Shown: piece by piece, positions 27,834 through 36,068 of the stretch
Layout of the letters: the number at the start of each line of letters is the position of its first letter
Position numbering within the stretch: position 1 is the first letter of the stretch
DNA from: Peribacillus frigoritolerans
GTDB lineage: Bacteria; Bacillota; Bacilli; Bacillales; DSM-1321
Reading direction: 5' to 3'
DNA: 64,000 nucleotides
Assembly: GCF_040250305.1 (NCBI RefSeq)
Contig: NZ_CP158190.1
Span: 2,946,001-3,010,000 of the forward strand
Notes under the pieces: generated by a model
Databases searched by the model: none
What the model saw: the letters and a program-made list of their open reading frames with translations, nothing else
Told to the model about the DNA's origin: nothing
Position numbers and translations under genes: made by a program

Positions 27834-27877
27834 AGTGTCATGATATTTATAACCCAACAAATTTCTATCATGACACT
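27834..27877. repeat. 12-bp perfect inverted repeat between CDF and HAD genes
   Basis: AGTGTCATGATA (27834-27845) and TATCATGACACT (27866-27877) separated by 20 nt. No T-tract follows on either strand, so it does not look like an ordinary terminator. It may be an operator for the HAD gene or an mRNA end-protecting structure. Confidence 0.5.
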
Positions 27878-27896
27878 TTATATTCTGCCATTCTTT

Positions 27897-28892
27897 CTAC
27901 TCCCTGTCTTTTTTCATTTCATTCAATTCTTTTTTTATTTGACCTTCCCATTTTGGGACACCATCATTTTCATCAAATTCTATAATGACATCCGTTACCC
28001 CTCTTTCCTTGAATATCTCATTAAACAGCCGATCTTTAATGTCATCCGCTTGGGCGATTGAAATATGGGGATCAAGTTCGACTTCAAGTTCAACATGGAA
28101 GTCTTCCCCTTCTTTTAATACGGCCAGTTTCTGTATATCCCTTACGTCTGGATCATCCATGACCATCGTACCGATTTTTTGTCGCATTTCAATATCGGCT
28201 TCCCCAAGAGCACCTGCAGCATTATCAAGAAAAACCCTTCCAACCACATAAAACATACCGAGACCGATCATGACGGAAGCAACTCCTTCCGCTTGGATGA
28301 AGGGAGTGAAGTTTGCTAATAAAATGGCAATTATCGCAAGCACCCCGCCACCGGTCGCTACCATATCTTCCATGAATACCAATTTCGTCGCTGGTTTTGC
28401 TCTTTTTAAACCAGAGAAGCTCTTAAATATGACGGCTGCTCCTTTAGCTTCGATTCCAGTCTCATGCACCACTTCTTTCATCGCTTTAAATAATACATAT
28501 GATTCCAACACAACCGCTAACGAAAGGACGGACAAGTTAATAAGGATACCAGTTGATTCTGCAGGGTGCAAAATGTGATGAAACCCTTCTTTAATCGTTT
28601 CATAAGACATGATCCCGACAACCAATACTGCCCCTAATAATACGAGGTTAACTAAACGTCCAAAACCATCAGGGAATCGATCAGTTGGTGCCTTTTTACT
28701 TAGTGCGGAACCAATGAAGACGAAAAACTGATTCGCAGCATCGCCCAAAGTATGTAAAGTTTCAGCAAACATAGCTACATTCCCTGTCATGAAGTAAGCA
28801 ATCCCCTTTAGCACAGCGATGATACTATTCACACAGGCAGCAATGAACGCCGATTTATTACCTTGTTTCAATAACCGAAATAATTCTTTCAT
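27897..28892 (-). CDS. Cation diffusion facilitator (YdbO/CzcD-like efflux transporter)
   Basis: 331 aa, CDF family with six predicted TMs. Metal-site residues appear in FAETLHTLGDAANQ (TM2; HxxxD) and in the second half (EDMVATGGGVLA). The cytosolic C-terminal ferredoxin-like domain contains FHVELEVELDPHISIAQADDI. Exports Zn, Fe, Mn or Co in exchange for protons. TM2 reads H-x3-D where classic Zn exporters have D-x3-D, so the metal may not be zinc. ATG after an AGGGGGGG ribosome binding site. Confidence 0.8.
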   Translation of the reverse strand: MKELFRLLKQGNKSAFIAACVNSIIAVLKGIAYFMTGNVAMFAETLHTLGDAANQFFVFIGSALSKKAPTDRFPDGFGRLVNLVLLGAVLVVGIMSYETIKEGFHHILHPAESTGILINLSVLSLAVVLESYVLFKAMKEVVHETGIEAKGAAVIFKSFSGLKRAKPATKLVFMEDMVATGGGVLAIIAILLANFTPFIQAEGVASVMIGLGMFYVVGRVFLDNAAGALGEADIEMRQKIGTMVMDDPDVRDIQKLAVLKEGEDFHVELEVELDPHISIAQADDIKDRLFNEIFKERGVTDVIIEFDENDGVPKWEGQIKKELNEMKKDRE

Positions 28893-29129
28893 TTAAAAAC
28901 CCCCCCTAATCTTTTTATAAATCCATTTTCATAATGTATTATCCCCAACACTGGAATATATGAAACCACAAAAGCGAAACCCTTAACTATACGATTGGCG
29001 AATAATTTGCATTACTTTGGTTTTTAAGTTATATCTCCCACAAACGAATATATTCCAGAATCGGACTCATCTATTCTAATTAGTTCACAATGAACGCATC
29101 CATTTCTTTAGAAGACTGATTAATGAAAC

Positions 29130-29158
29130 AAAAAAGGAGTAAGCGGCGGCTTACTCCA
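29130..29158 (-). terminator. Terminator of the hypothetical gene
   Basis: GGAGTAAGC-CGCC-GCTTACTCC followed by TTTTTTG on the minus strand. Confidence 0.9.
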
Positions 29159-29181
29159 TATCATCCAAGAACTTCAAGCGT

Positions 29182-29934
29182 TTATCCTTCCTTTTTCACT
29201 AACTTAGATGGATTATTTACTTTATAGCGTATTTCTTTATTATATTTTTTGTCGACCACTTTTCCATCAAATTCGATTTCGTCCCCTTCTTCGAGCTCAG
29301 CTTTTTTCAATGTCTTGCTATATCCACACCAAGCATCGCCGATGGTCAATTCAGGTTCCGTTGTCACTTTGACATTCTCCAATAGTATGACTTCATCTTC
29401 TTCACCAGTGAAATGGTTCATTTTCGCCGTGAACTCCTTGACGGTCGCGGTGAAATGCACTTTTTCCCCAGGTAAGTCCAACTTAGGTTTTACTGTCGTT
29501 TTTTTAGTTTTGGCCTTTGCCTTTTTTGGTTCTTCACTTAGTTGATCGGCGTTTTCCGTAATTGGCGCTTCCATCACCTGCTCAGTTTCACTTGGAACTG
29601 CGGCGGTTTCCGAAACAGGTCCACTCAACAATTCTTTTCCGAAACTGGAGCTTTGCATTTCCTTTAAATAGGAAGGGTTAATGCAACTAAGCTTACCATT
29701 TTCAAATTGAACGACTACAGTGTCAAGTCCGTTGCCATATTGTTCATAACCTGCCAATTTGACTTTTGCTTGAAAACTTCCGCTTTTATATACTAGTTCT
29801 CTTTTTACCGAACGGGCAGTGAATAATTTCCATTCCAGTCCTTTAGCGATATAGTCCGTATCATCTAAAAAAGGGATATATTCTCCTTTTGGTGCGATAT
29901 AATGAATCAAATCTTCAGCTGGAGTTTCAGCCAC
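29182..29934 (-). CDS. Hypothetical protein with OB-like C-terminal domain
   Basis: 250 aa, function not recognised. Residues about 1-100 are a compact domain beginning MAETPAEDLIHYI. Residues about 105-155 form a charged, low-complexity linker (Glu/Pro/Ala then KKAKAKTKKTTVKPK). Residues about 158-250 form a beta-rich domain (VHFTATVKEFTAKMNHF, EDEVILLENVKV, GDEIEFDGKVVDKKY) that looks like a single-strand nucleic-acid-binding OB fold. No signal peptide or TM. Two GTG codons are possible; GTG 29934 lies 8 nt after AGGAG and is preferred to 29943. Monocistronic. A DNA/RNA-associated role is inference only. Confidence 0.7.
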   Translation of the reverse strand: MAETPAEDLIHYIAPKGEYIPFLDDTDYIAKGLEWKLFTARSVKRELVYKSGSFQAKVKLAGYEQYGNGLDTVVVQFENGKLSCINPSYLKEMQSSSFGKELLSGPVSETAAVPSETEQVMEAPITENADQLSEEPKKAKAKTKKTTVKPKLDLPGEKVHFTATVKEFTAKMNHFTGEEDEVILLENVKVTTEPELTIGDAWCGYSKTLKKAELEEGDEIEFDGKVVDKKYNKEIRYKVNNPSKLVKKEG

Positions 29935-30087
29935 AGTAACCACTCCTAATCTTTTCTATAGATTATATTCTAGCAAAGGATTTCAAAGTTGCAAATGAAT
30001 GAGTATCGTCATGGGTTGATTGCAGCCAGAAATCCGAATACGCTTAAATCCTTTCCATGAAATGAATGCGATCATTTTTGGAACCAG

Positions 30088-30119
30088 AAAAAAAGCTGCC
30101 CACTAAGAGCAGCCTTTTT
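30088..30119 (-). terminator. Terminator of the amino-acid permease gene
   Basis: GGCTGC-TCTTAGTGG-GCAGC stem followed by TTTTTTTC on the minus strand. Confidence 0.8.
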
Positions 30120-30163
30120 ATTTGAATAGTCAATCTTTTATTTATGTAATTGGAAAAACTACT

Positions 30164-31573
30164 TTACCCTTCCTTAACGTGAATTTTTTTTAATTTTGCA
30201 TCTTGTTCAGGAGTAATTACCTTTTTCTTATGATAAAACAGAAAGTATGACCCAATTACTAGAATCGTGAGAAGGGTTGTAAGAAAAAATTGCAATCTCA
30301 TGGAATCAATAAACGCTTGAGCAACGAATATTATAAATAATACGGCAATGGTCACGTAGGTTAAATAAGGGAATAGCCACATTTTCACTTTGAGTGTCCC
30401 TGGGTTTTCTTTTTCCGTCTTTTTCCGTAAATATAGATGAGAAAATGCGATAAAGATATACATGATCATAGTGACTCCTCCAGAGCTGTTTGCGAGAAAA
30501 GCAAACAATTTATCAGGAGAAACAAATTTAAATGTCGTGAACACATAAGCAAAGAAAACACTTGCCATTAACGCCCAAATCGGGATTCCCCGCTTATTCA
30601 CTCGGGAAAGGATTTTCGGTGCATCACCTTTTTTTGATAAAGAATATAACATACGAGAGCTTGTATATAGGCCTGAATTCAAAACAGAAAGCAATGAAGT
30701 GAAGATTACGATATTCATGATTTGCCCCGCTGCCGGCAGGCCTGCCATGTCAAATACGCTGGCATAGGGGGTTTTCAGTAAATCTTCAGCACCTTGGGGG
30801 ATTACGAGAACCAACACGGTCACTGAACCAACAAAGAAAAGAAGGAGACGCCATACAATACTGTTTATGGCTCTAATAATATTTTTTTCAGGGTTTTCAG
30901 ACTCTCCTGCAGCAATGGCAGCTACCTCACTTCCCGATAAAGAGAAAGTAATGAATATCACACTAAGAAGGACAGGCAGAAAACCTTTTGGTAAAAATCC
31001 TCCATCTCCAGTAATGTTTGAAAGGCCTGGTGAATCAAAACCCGGAACTAATCCGAAAATCATGGCGGCACCCAGGAAGAGGAATATTACAATGGCAGCC
31101 ACTTTCATGAAAGCTAACCAGTATTCAAATTCCCCATAAGCTTTAACTGAATAGATATTCGTAATCGTCATTAATATAGGGAAGGATAGACTAGCAGCCC
31201 ACATGGGTATACCAGGAAACCAATCATGAATCATAGTACCCAATAACGTAGTTTCTATAGCAATGATGATAACCCAGTTGAACCAGTATAACCAGCCGAT
31301 CGTGTATCCGGCCCAGGGACCAAATGCTTGATGCGCATATGTTGAAAAGGATCCGCTATCAGGATTTACCACTGCCATTTCACCCAGCATACGCATTATA
31401 AGCACGATCATCAATCCTGCAATTATATACGATAAAATAGCACCAGGCCCAGCTGAATCTATTATTGTTCCGCTTCCGATAAATAGTCCTGCCCCAATTA
31501 CCCCGCCAATGGAAATCATTGTGACATGCCTGGTCTTGAGACCATGTTTCAATTCATTTGTTTGAAGTGCCAC
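30164..31573 (-). CDS. APC-family amino acid permease (GabP-like)
   Basis: 469 aa, 12 predicted TMs. Amino acid transporter signature near the N-terminus (LKTRHVTMISIGGVIGAGLFIGSG), GEFEYWLAFMKV, FSLSGSEVAAIAAGESENP and NSGLYTSSRMLYSL. Compared with my recollection of B. subtilis GabP (469 aa) it is similar along its whole length, including the KMWLFPYLTY region, so gamma-aminobutyrate, proline or a related amino acid is a reasonable substrate. GTG 31573, behind AAAGGATGGTGACAATA, is favoured over ATG 31585, which abuts the ribosome binding site. A 786-nt upstream region with palindrome clusters suggests dedicated regulation. Confidence 0.82.
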   Translation of the reverse strand: MALQTNELKHGLKTRHVTMISIGGVIGAGLFIGSGTIIDSAGPGAILSYIIAGLMIVLIMRMLGEMAVVNPDSGSFSTYAHQAFGPWAGYTIGWLYWFNWVIIIAIETTLLGTMIHDWFPGIPMWAASLSFPILMTITNIYSVKAYGEFEYWLAFMKVAAIVIFLFLGAAMIFGLVPGFDSPGLSNITGDGGFLPKGFLPVLLSVIFITFSLSGSEVAAIAAGESENPEKNIIRAINSIVWRLLLFFVGSVTVLVLVIPQGAEDLLKTPYASVFDMAGLPAAGQIMNIVIFTSLLSVLNSGLYTSSRMLYSLSKKGDAPKILSRVNKRGIPIWALMASVFFAYVFTTFKFVSPDKLFAFLANSSGGVTMIMYIFIAFSHLYLRKKTEKENPGTLKVKMWLFPYLTYVTIAVLFIIFVAQAFIDSMRLQFFLTTLLTILVIGSYFLFYHKKKVITPEQDAKLKKIHVKEG

Positions 31574-32009
31574 TATTGTCACCATCCTTTAAAACTGTCT
31601 AATTACCGTTTTGTAAGCAGTAAACCTTTGCTCATGGGTACCTTAGTAGAAATCTTTCATTCAATAACAATGTAATGAGGCCAAATTCACTATCGAAATA
31701 TGTATATTGCACAGCATATACTCTATTAACCGTAACCGCTTTTCTATTTATACTCCTTCTTTACTAACATCAGCACCTCAACGGAAAGTAAAAAGAACCT
31801 TGCTGATTTTGCACTTTTTGCTTTTTGTTGAGTGAAGTCCTTTTATGTAAAAATATAGTTACCCAGCTCTATCCTCTCTTTCCTTACACTTCTTTTTTAA
31901 TAAAAGCACCCTCTCTCACTAAAATTTTGTACATATATAAATAAAAGCAATATCCATGCCAAAAAAAGGATAGTTATTTTATTAGGGTTTAACGCTTTTA
32001 TGTATTTAA

Positions 32010-32095
32010 AACGATTCAATATTGAATTATAAATTCAATTTTCGATTCATACATTAATTATCGACCCTTTTTGATTCATAATCGAATCAAAAAAT
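32010..32095. promoter_or_regulatory. Cluster of GATTC/GAATC palindromes
   Basis: Within about 85 nt: ATTCAATATTGAAT (perfect palindrome) overlapping TTGAATT-ATA-AATTCAA, then an isolated CGATTCAT, then TTTTGATTC-ATAATC-GAATCAAAA (9-bp arms). It sits in the regulatory region of the permease. TGAAT...ATTCA partly resembles an ArgR/AhrC box but with one nt too many between arms. Confidence 0.45.
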
Positions 32096-32144
32096 GACAA
32101 TTTACTTGTTTTCATTTCGACACATATATACTGAAAAATAACCG

Positions 32145-32195
32145 GGATAAAAAAGAAGATGCTAAAATCCTAATTGTGATTTCTTGGCATCTTCC
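32145..32195 (-). terminator. Terminator of the histidine kinase gene
   Basis: GAAGATGC ... GCATCTTC arms (32155-32162, 32187-32194) followed on the minus strand by TTTTTTATCC; the loop is long (24 nt) with some inner pairing. Confidence 0.6.
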
Positions 32196-32359
32196 AAATA
32201 GATTTATTTTCACTGAGAATGATTTTATGTAAAATACCGGCAGAACCGGAATGCCCTCCTGCTAATAATTAAAATACTATGTTTACAAGCTTCGAAAAAA
32301 TTCGATATGTATATAATGCTGTGAAAATTATCCTATGATATGGTTGAAACACTTATGAT

Positions 32360-33502
32360 TCAATTCTGAACTTCAGGGAAATGGATGCTGAATGTGGTTA
32401 AATTTTCATTGGAGACACAATTCATATATCCATCATTACTTTCAATGATCTTTTTACACACGTATAATCCAATTCCCGTTCCTAACTCTTTCGTTGTGAC
32501 AAAGGGCTCAAAAATAGATTCGATCAATTCACTGGCAATGGCCGGTCCATTATTTGAAATTCGAATTATTCTTTCATTCGCCTCAATTAAAGAGTTTATC
32601 CTCAAAATTCTAGGATGTTCCTTATCCTTTAAGGCATCAATGGAATTTATAAAAAGATTCAAAAACACTTGTTTTAACCCATCCTTGCTCGCTGTCATGA
32701 CGAAGTTTGGATAAATATCTATTTCCACATTAACGCTGGCATCCACAATATTTGCATAAGTCAATTCTTGTATTTCTTCAATTAACTTTAGTACGGAAAT
32801 TTCCTCTCTTTGTTCCTCATTAAAATCAGATTTAGAGGTATGGAGGAATTGGGTTATCCTGAAATTCAGCTGATTTAACTCATAATCAATGATATCCAAA
32901 TATTTCAAGTCGGGATTCTCCCTCTTCAGTAATTTATTGAACCCCATGATTGCTGTAAGAGGGTTACGGAACTCATGTACAAAGCTTGATGATATTTGAC
33001 CCAGTACCGCTAATTTATCTTTGTGGTTTTCACTAATATAAGACTTTTTTTCCTCAATCACTTCATTTGTAAGATTCGTATATCTAGTTACTGCATGGTA
33101 GCTGAACGTATCAAAGTGCAGGTTAATGTCATTAATGAATCTCTGCATATATTTAATTGGGATATTGGCGCCAAAAACATTTCTGATTATGATATTTCTC
33201 CCTAAATTGATATTATATAGAAAATCCCCAATGTTGATATTTGCTTCAAGACGTTCTTTTGCAACCCGGTAAGCCAATTTTATCAGCACATCATCAGACA
33301 ATACCTCCTTGAACGTTTGGATGACCAGTGAGTACATCCCATAACCATTTTCCTTAATTCTTTCTTTGTAGGGGTCTATTTCATTGATCTTAATAGTCTC
33401 GTTCCATTCATTTAAAAACACAGATTCATTTTCTTCCAAATATTGAATCAATACATGTTTATACTTCTTATGTTCAGATGACAACTCCATACTATTGATC
33501 AC
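32360..33502 (-). CDS. Soluble sporulation-type sensor histidine kinase
   Basis: 380 aa with no TM. The N-terminal helical sensor domain (about 1-140) resembles the HisK_N / RsbR-like N-domain of Bacillus kinases. HisKA carries the phospho-His in SSFVHEFRNPLTAIMGFNKLL (about residue 175). HATPase_c has N-box FLNLFINSIDAL, G1 ISNNGPAI and GTGIGLYVCKKIIE. The H-box style (HEFRNPLTAI) is that of the KinA-E / phosphorelay kinases. No response regulator is adjacent, consistent with an orphan kinase feeding Spo0F. Start GTG 33502 is behind AAGGGG. Confidence 0.78.
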   Translation of the reverse strand: MINSMELSSEHKKYKHVLIQYLEENESVFLNEWNETIKINEIDPYKERIKENGYGMYSLVIQTFKEVLSDDVLIKLAYRVAKERLEANINIGDFLYNINLGRNIIIRNVFGANIPIKYMQRFINDINLHFDTFSYHAVTRYTNLTNEVIEEKKSYISENHKDKLAVLGQISSSFVHEFRNPLTAIMGFNKLLKRENPDLKYLDIIDYELNQLNFRITQFLHTSKSDFNEEQREEISVLKLIEEIQELTYANIVDASVNVEIDIYPNFVMTASKDGLKQVFLNLFINSIDALKDKEHPRILRINSLIEANERIIRISNNGPAIASELIESIFEPFVTTKELGTGIGLYVCKKIIESNDGYMNCVSNENLTTFSIHFPEVQN

Positions 33503-33654
33503 ACATCCCCTTGCGGAATTTAGTTACTACATCAATAACATCATTCTATATGAGATTTTGATATCCTGCACTTCATTATTTATTGTTTTTCAAGGTGAAA
33601 TGTAGCTTATAAGGAAACAGGTATGCTGGTCCGCATATAGTTACTTGCGATAAC

Positions 33655-33680
33655 AAAGAACCGACCATATCAGGTCGGGA
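33655..33680 (-). terminator. Terminator of the sigma-54 activator gene
   Basis: CCGACC-TGATAT-GGTCGG followed by TTCTTTG on the minus strand. Confidence 0.6.
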
Positions 33681-33734
33681 ATCTGAAATTGTCATAAAAA
33701 GATTCTTCATATTTTTTTATATACTGAGAGTCTC

Positions 33735-35567
33735 TTACTTTTGAGGGTTGATTCCATATTTTTTCATTTTTCTATATAGCGTATTACGGCCGATGTCGAG
33801 CTGTTTCGCTGCGTTACTGATATTCCCATTTGTTCGTTCCAATGCATTCCTGATAAGTAGGGTTTCTTGTTCTTGAAAGTTTCTTGGTTCTCGATCGGCA
33901 TTTGCCCCTTCCTCATGTGTCATGGAAGAAACAGGACAAAGTGCCGCAAGCAATTCCCTTGTAATCGGGCCATTATCAGCTAGGAATGCAGCCTGTCCCA
34001 GCACATTTTGCAATTCACGGAAATTACCTGGCCACGAATATTCCAAAATGAATGTTTTAGCTTCGTCAGTTAGTTCTGCATGTTCGCTCTTATAAGGTAA
34101 ATCCGCTAAAATATATTTTGCTAACAGCAATAAATCTTTACGACTCCTTAGATTTGGAAGTTTTAAAGATAATCCACAAAGTCGGAAAAATAGATCTGCT
34201 CGGAATTCTCCAGCTTCAATTTCTTTTTGTAAGTCTTTGTTGGTGGCGGCAATGACCCTTACATCGATTGGAATGGAAGCATGTCCTCCGACACGCGTCA
34301 CACATCGTTCCTGAAGCACGCGGAGCAAAGTCGCTTGAGCTTTAAGCGGCATGTCCCCGATTTCATCCAAAAACAGGGTTCCGCCATCTGCAGCTTCGAA
34401 TTTCCCCTTATGCCCGCCGCTTTTTGCGCCAGTAAAGGCACCCTTTTCATATCCAAATAACTCACTTTCCAATAAGTTTTCGGGAATTGCGCTGCAATTG
34501 ATGGCGATGAATGGCTTATCACTTCTTAAGCTAACCCCATGAATGGATTGAGCGAACAGCTCTTTTCCCGTTCCGCTCTCCCCAGTGATTAGCAGGCTGA
34601 TATCAAGCGCTGCAGCTCTTTTAGCAATGGATATGGTTTGATTCATTTGCGGATCATTACTTATTATATCGGTAAATTGATAACGATTAGTTTTTAAACC
34701 ATCAAACAATTTTTGTTTTTTTAACCTTACGATCACGTTGGATTGATGTTCTATATTTTTGCCAAGGGTTTGAACCAGGAATTCCTGGTCTTTAATTGAA
34801 ACCTTCTGTTCTAAAACAAGTGGGTTTGTTCCTGATATTATATTCGATACTGGTTTTTCCATTGTGCCGATAACATGTGACGCCGCTATATTGATATCTG
34901 TAACTTTTCCCTCTTTATCAAGGGTAATTAACGGATCAGGGTATGAATCATATATAAAATAAAGGTTTTTCTCCCTTTTTTGTGTATGTGACAATAAGAG
35001 TGCTTGTTTGATGCTATCAGCCACCCTCTGAACTAAACTAATGGAAAAAGGATGATAATTCTGTTGATGACTGCTTAAATTCAGAACACCAAGCAGATGC
35101 CCCTCAGGGTGATAAATGGGCGATGCGGCACAAGTAAGGAAATGGTTATCCTGATGAAAGTGTTGACTGCCATGAATTAGTACAGGGTTTTTCTCTACTA
35201 TGGCTGTTCCTATTGCATTTGTTCCTTTTGATTCCTCTAGCCAATTGGCCCCTTTTCTCAGGGAAACATTATCTGCATGTCGAATGAAAGCTGGATCCCC
35301 AACTGTTTCGATGATATATCCTTCAGGAGCAGCAAGTAATAAAATGGACTCCAAACCATTAATCGAGCGATAAACTTCTTCTAAAATGGGAGAAGAATGG
35401 TACAGGAGTTCCGCATATCGATCGTGGTATTCGGCCAACTCTAATGCACCAAGAATATCTTCCTTATCCATCATGCTTGGCTGAAGTCCCTTCGAAATGC
35501 ACCGCTGCCATGATTCTTGAATAAATGCCGGTACGGTTCCTTTATCCGCGCTTATATTAACAGACAT
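33735..35567 (-). CDS. Sigma-54-dependent transcriptional activator (AcoR-like)
   Basis: 610 aa. A GAF-like sensor region (about 50-200; NAIGTAIVEKNPVLIHGSQHF) and a PAS-like segment (about 220-290) precede the AAA+ domain: Walker A TGESGTGKELF, the sigma-54-contacting GAFTGA, Walker B GGTLFLDEIGDMP and arginine-finger region FRADLFFRL. The Fis-type HTH is at the C-terminus (NISNAAKQLDIGRNTLYRKM). Same architecture as AcoR, activator of acetoin genes. ATG 35567 sits behind GGGGAGGA; the in-frame extension to GTG 35609 is not needed. Divergent from an aldehyde dehydrogenase gene that carries a sigma-54 promoter, its obvious target. Confidence 0.88.
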   Translation of the reverse strand: MSVNISADKGTVPAFIQESWQRCISKGLQPSMMDKEDILGALELAEYHDRYAELLYHSSPILEEVYRSINGLESILLLAAPEGYIIETVGDPAFIRHADNVSLRKGANWLEESKGTNAIGTAIVEKNPVLIHGSQHFHQDNHFLTCAASPIYHPEGHLLGVLNLSSHQQNYHPFSISLVQRVADSIKQALLLSHTQKREKNLYFIYDSYPDPLITLDKEGKVTDINIAASHVIGTMEKPVSNIISGTNPLVLEQKVSIKDQEFLVQTLGKNIEHQSNVIVRLKKQKLFDGLKTNRYQFTDIISNDPQMNQTISIAKRAAALDISLLITGESGTGKELFAQSIHGVSLRSDKPFIAINCSAIPENLLESELFGYEKGAFTGAKSGGHKGKFEAADGGTLFLDEIGDMPLKAQATLLRVLQERCVTRVGGHASIPIDVRVIAATNKDLQKEIEAGEFRADLFFRLCGLSLKLPNLRSRKDLLLLAKYILADLPYKSEHAELTDEAKTFILEYSWPGNFRELQNVLGQAAFLADNGPITRELLAALCPVSSMTHEEGANADREPRNFQEQETLLIRNALERTNGNISNAAKQLDIGRNTLYRKMKKYGINPQK

Positions 35568-35748
35568 TGAATAATCCTCCCCGTATGTATAATCCAGTAA
35601 ATCGGCCACTGTTTTTTATTCAATTTCAAAACTCTATGTAATCAAAAGTTTCAGAGCATTCAGGGTTCGTTCATTCAGTTTAATTATAGCAGAAAATTCA
35701 GATATCCACCAAAATGAAAACGCATTATGCCAACTACTAAACTTTTTT

Positions 35749-35788
35749 TGTTCCATATTGGTACAACTTCCTGTTCCAATATGGAACA
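35749..35788 (+). promoter_or_regulatory. Tandem upstream activator sites for the sigma-54 activator
   Basis: Two palindromes TGTTCC-N5-GGWACA: TGTTCCATATTGGTACA (35749-35765) and TGTTCCAATATGGAACA (35772-35788), centres 23 bp apart. Together they also make a 12-bp inverted repeat, GTTCCATATTGG / CCAATATGGAAC. They lie about 85-100 bp upstream of the -12 element, the normal place for an enhancer bound by an AcoR-type protein. Confidence 0.7.
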
Positions 35789-35850
35789 GTTTGCTACCTT
35801 CCCATGTCCCTCCAGCATCTTCTTTAGCTGGTATCATTGGTTTTTTGTGA

Positions 35851-35866
35851 TGGCATAAGTCTTGCA
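35851..35866 (+). promoter_or_regulatory. Sigma-54 (-24/-12) promoter of the aldehyde dehydrogenase
   Basis: TGGCAT-AAGTC-TTGCA: invariant GG and GC dinucleotides with 10 nt between them, matching TGGCAC-N5-TTGCA at all but one position. Predicts a leader of about 190 nt. Confidence 0.85.
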
Positions 35867-36068
35867 TAATTACATGTCGAGAAATTGATTCCTTATGATA
35901 AGGGGGGAAAGAATTCAAGTAATCCAGTTTGATAATCTGACTTGCTGCAAGTCAGCCAAAGAGAAAGGTATCAAAAACATAAGATTATGCCTGGTCCTTT
36001 TACTTAGAGGAACGCCATTGTCCGAACAAATATCGAACTTAAAATCCAAATGAAAAGGGGTATTATAC

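Larger units (their letters stand above)
31574..32359. other. Long intergenic region upstream of the GabP-like permease
   Basis: 786 nt with no supported ORF. Contains a cluster of GATTC-based palindromes (32010-32095) and, at its right end, the terminator of the histidine kinase gene. I found no -24/-12 promoter or riboswitch here. Confidence 0.45.

Noticed and set aside
32060..32095. ArgR/AhrC box upstream of the permease
   Set aside because: TGAAT and ATTCA arms are present but the spacing is five instead of four nt; kept only as an unnamed palindrome cluster.
35634..35918. Minus-strand ORF of 94 codons in the regulatory gap
   Set aside because: It runs through the activator sites and the -24/-12 promoter and has no ribosome binding site; a chance ORF.
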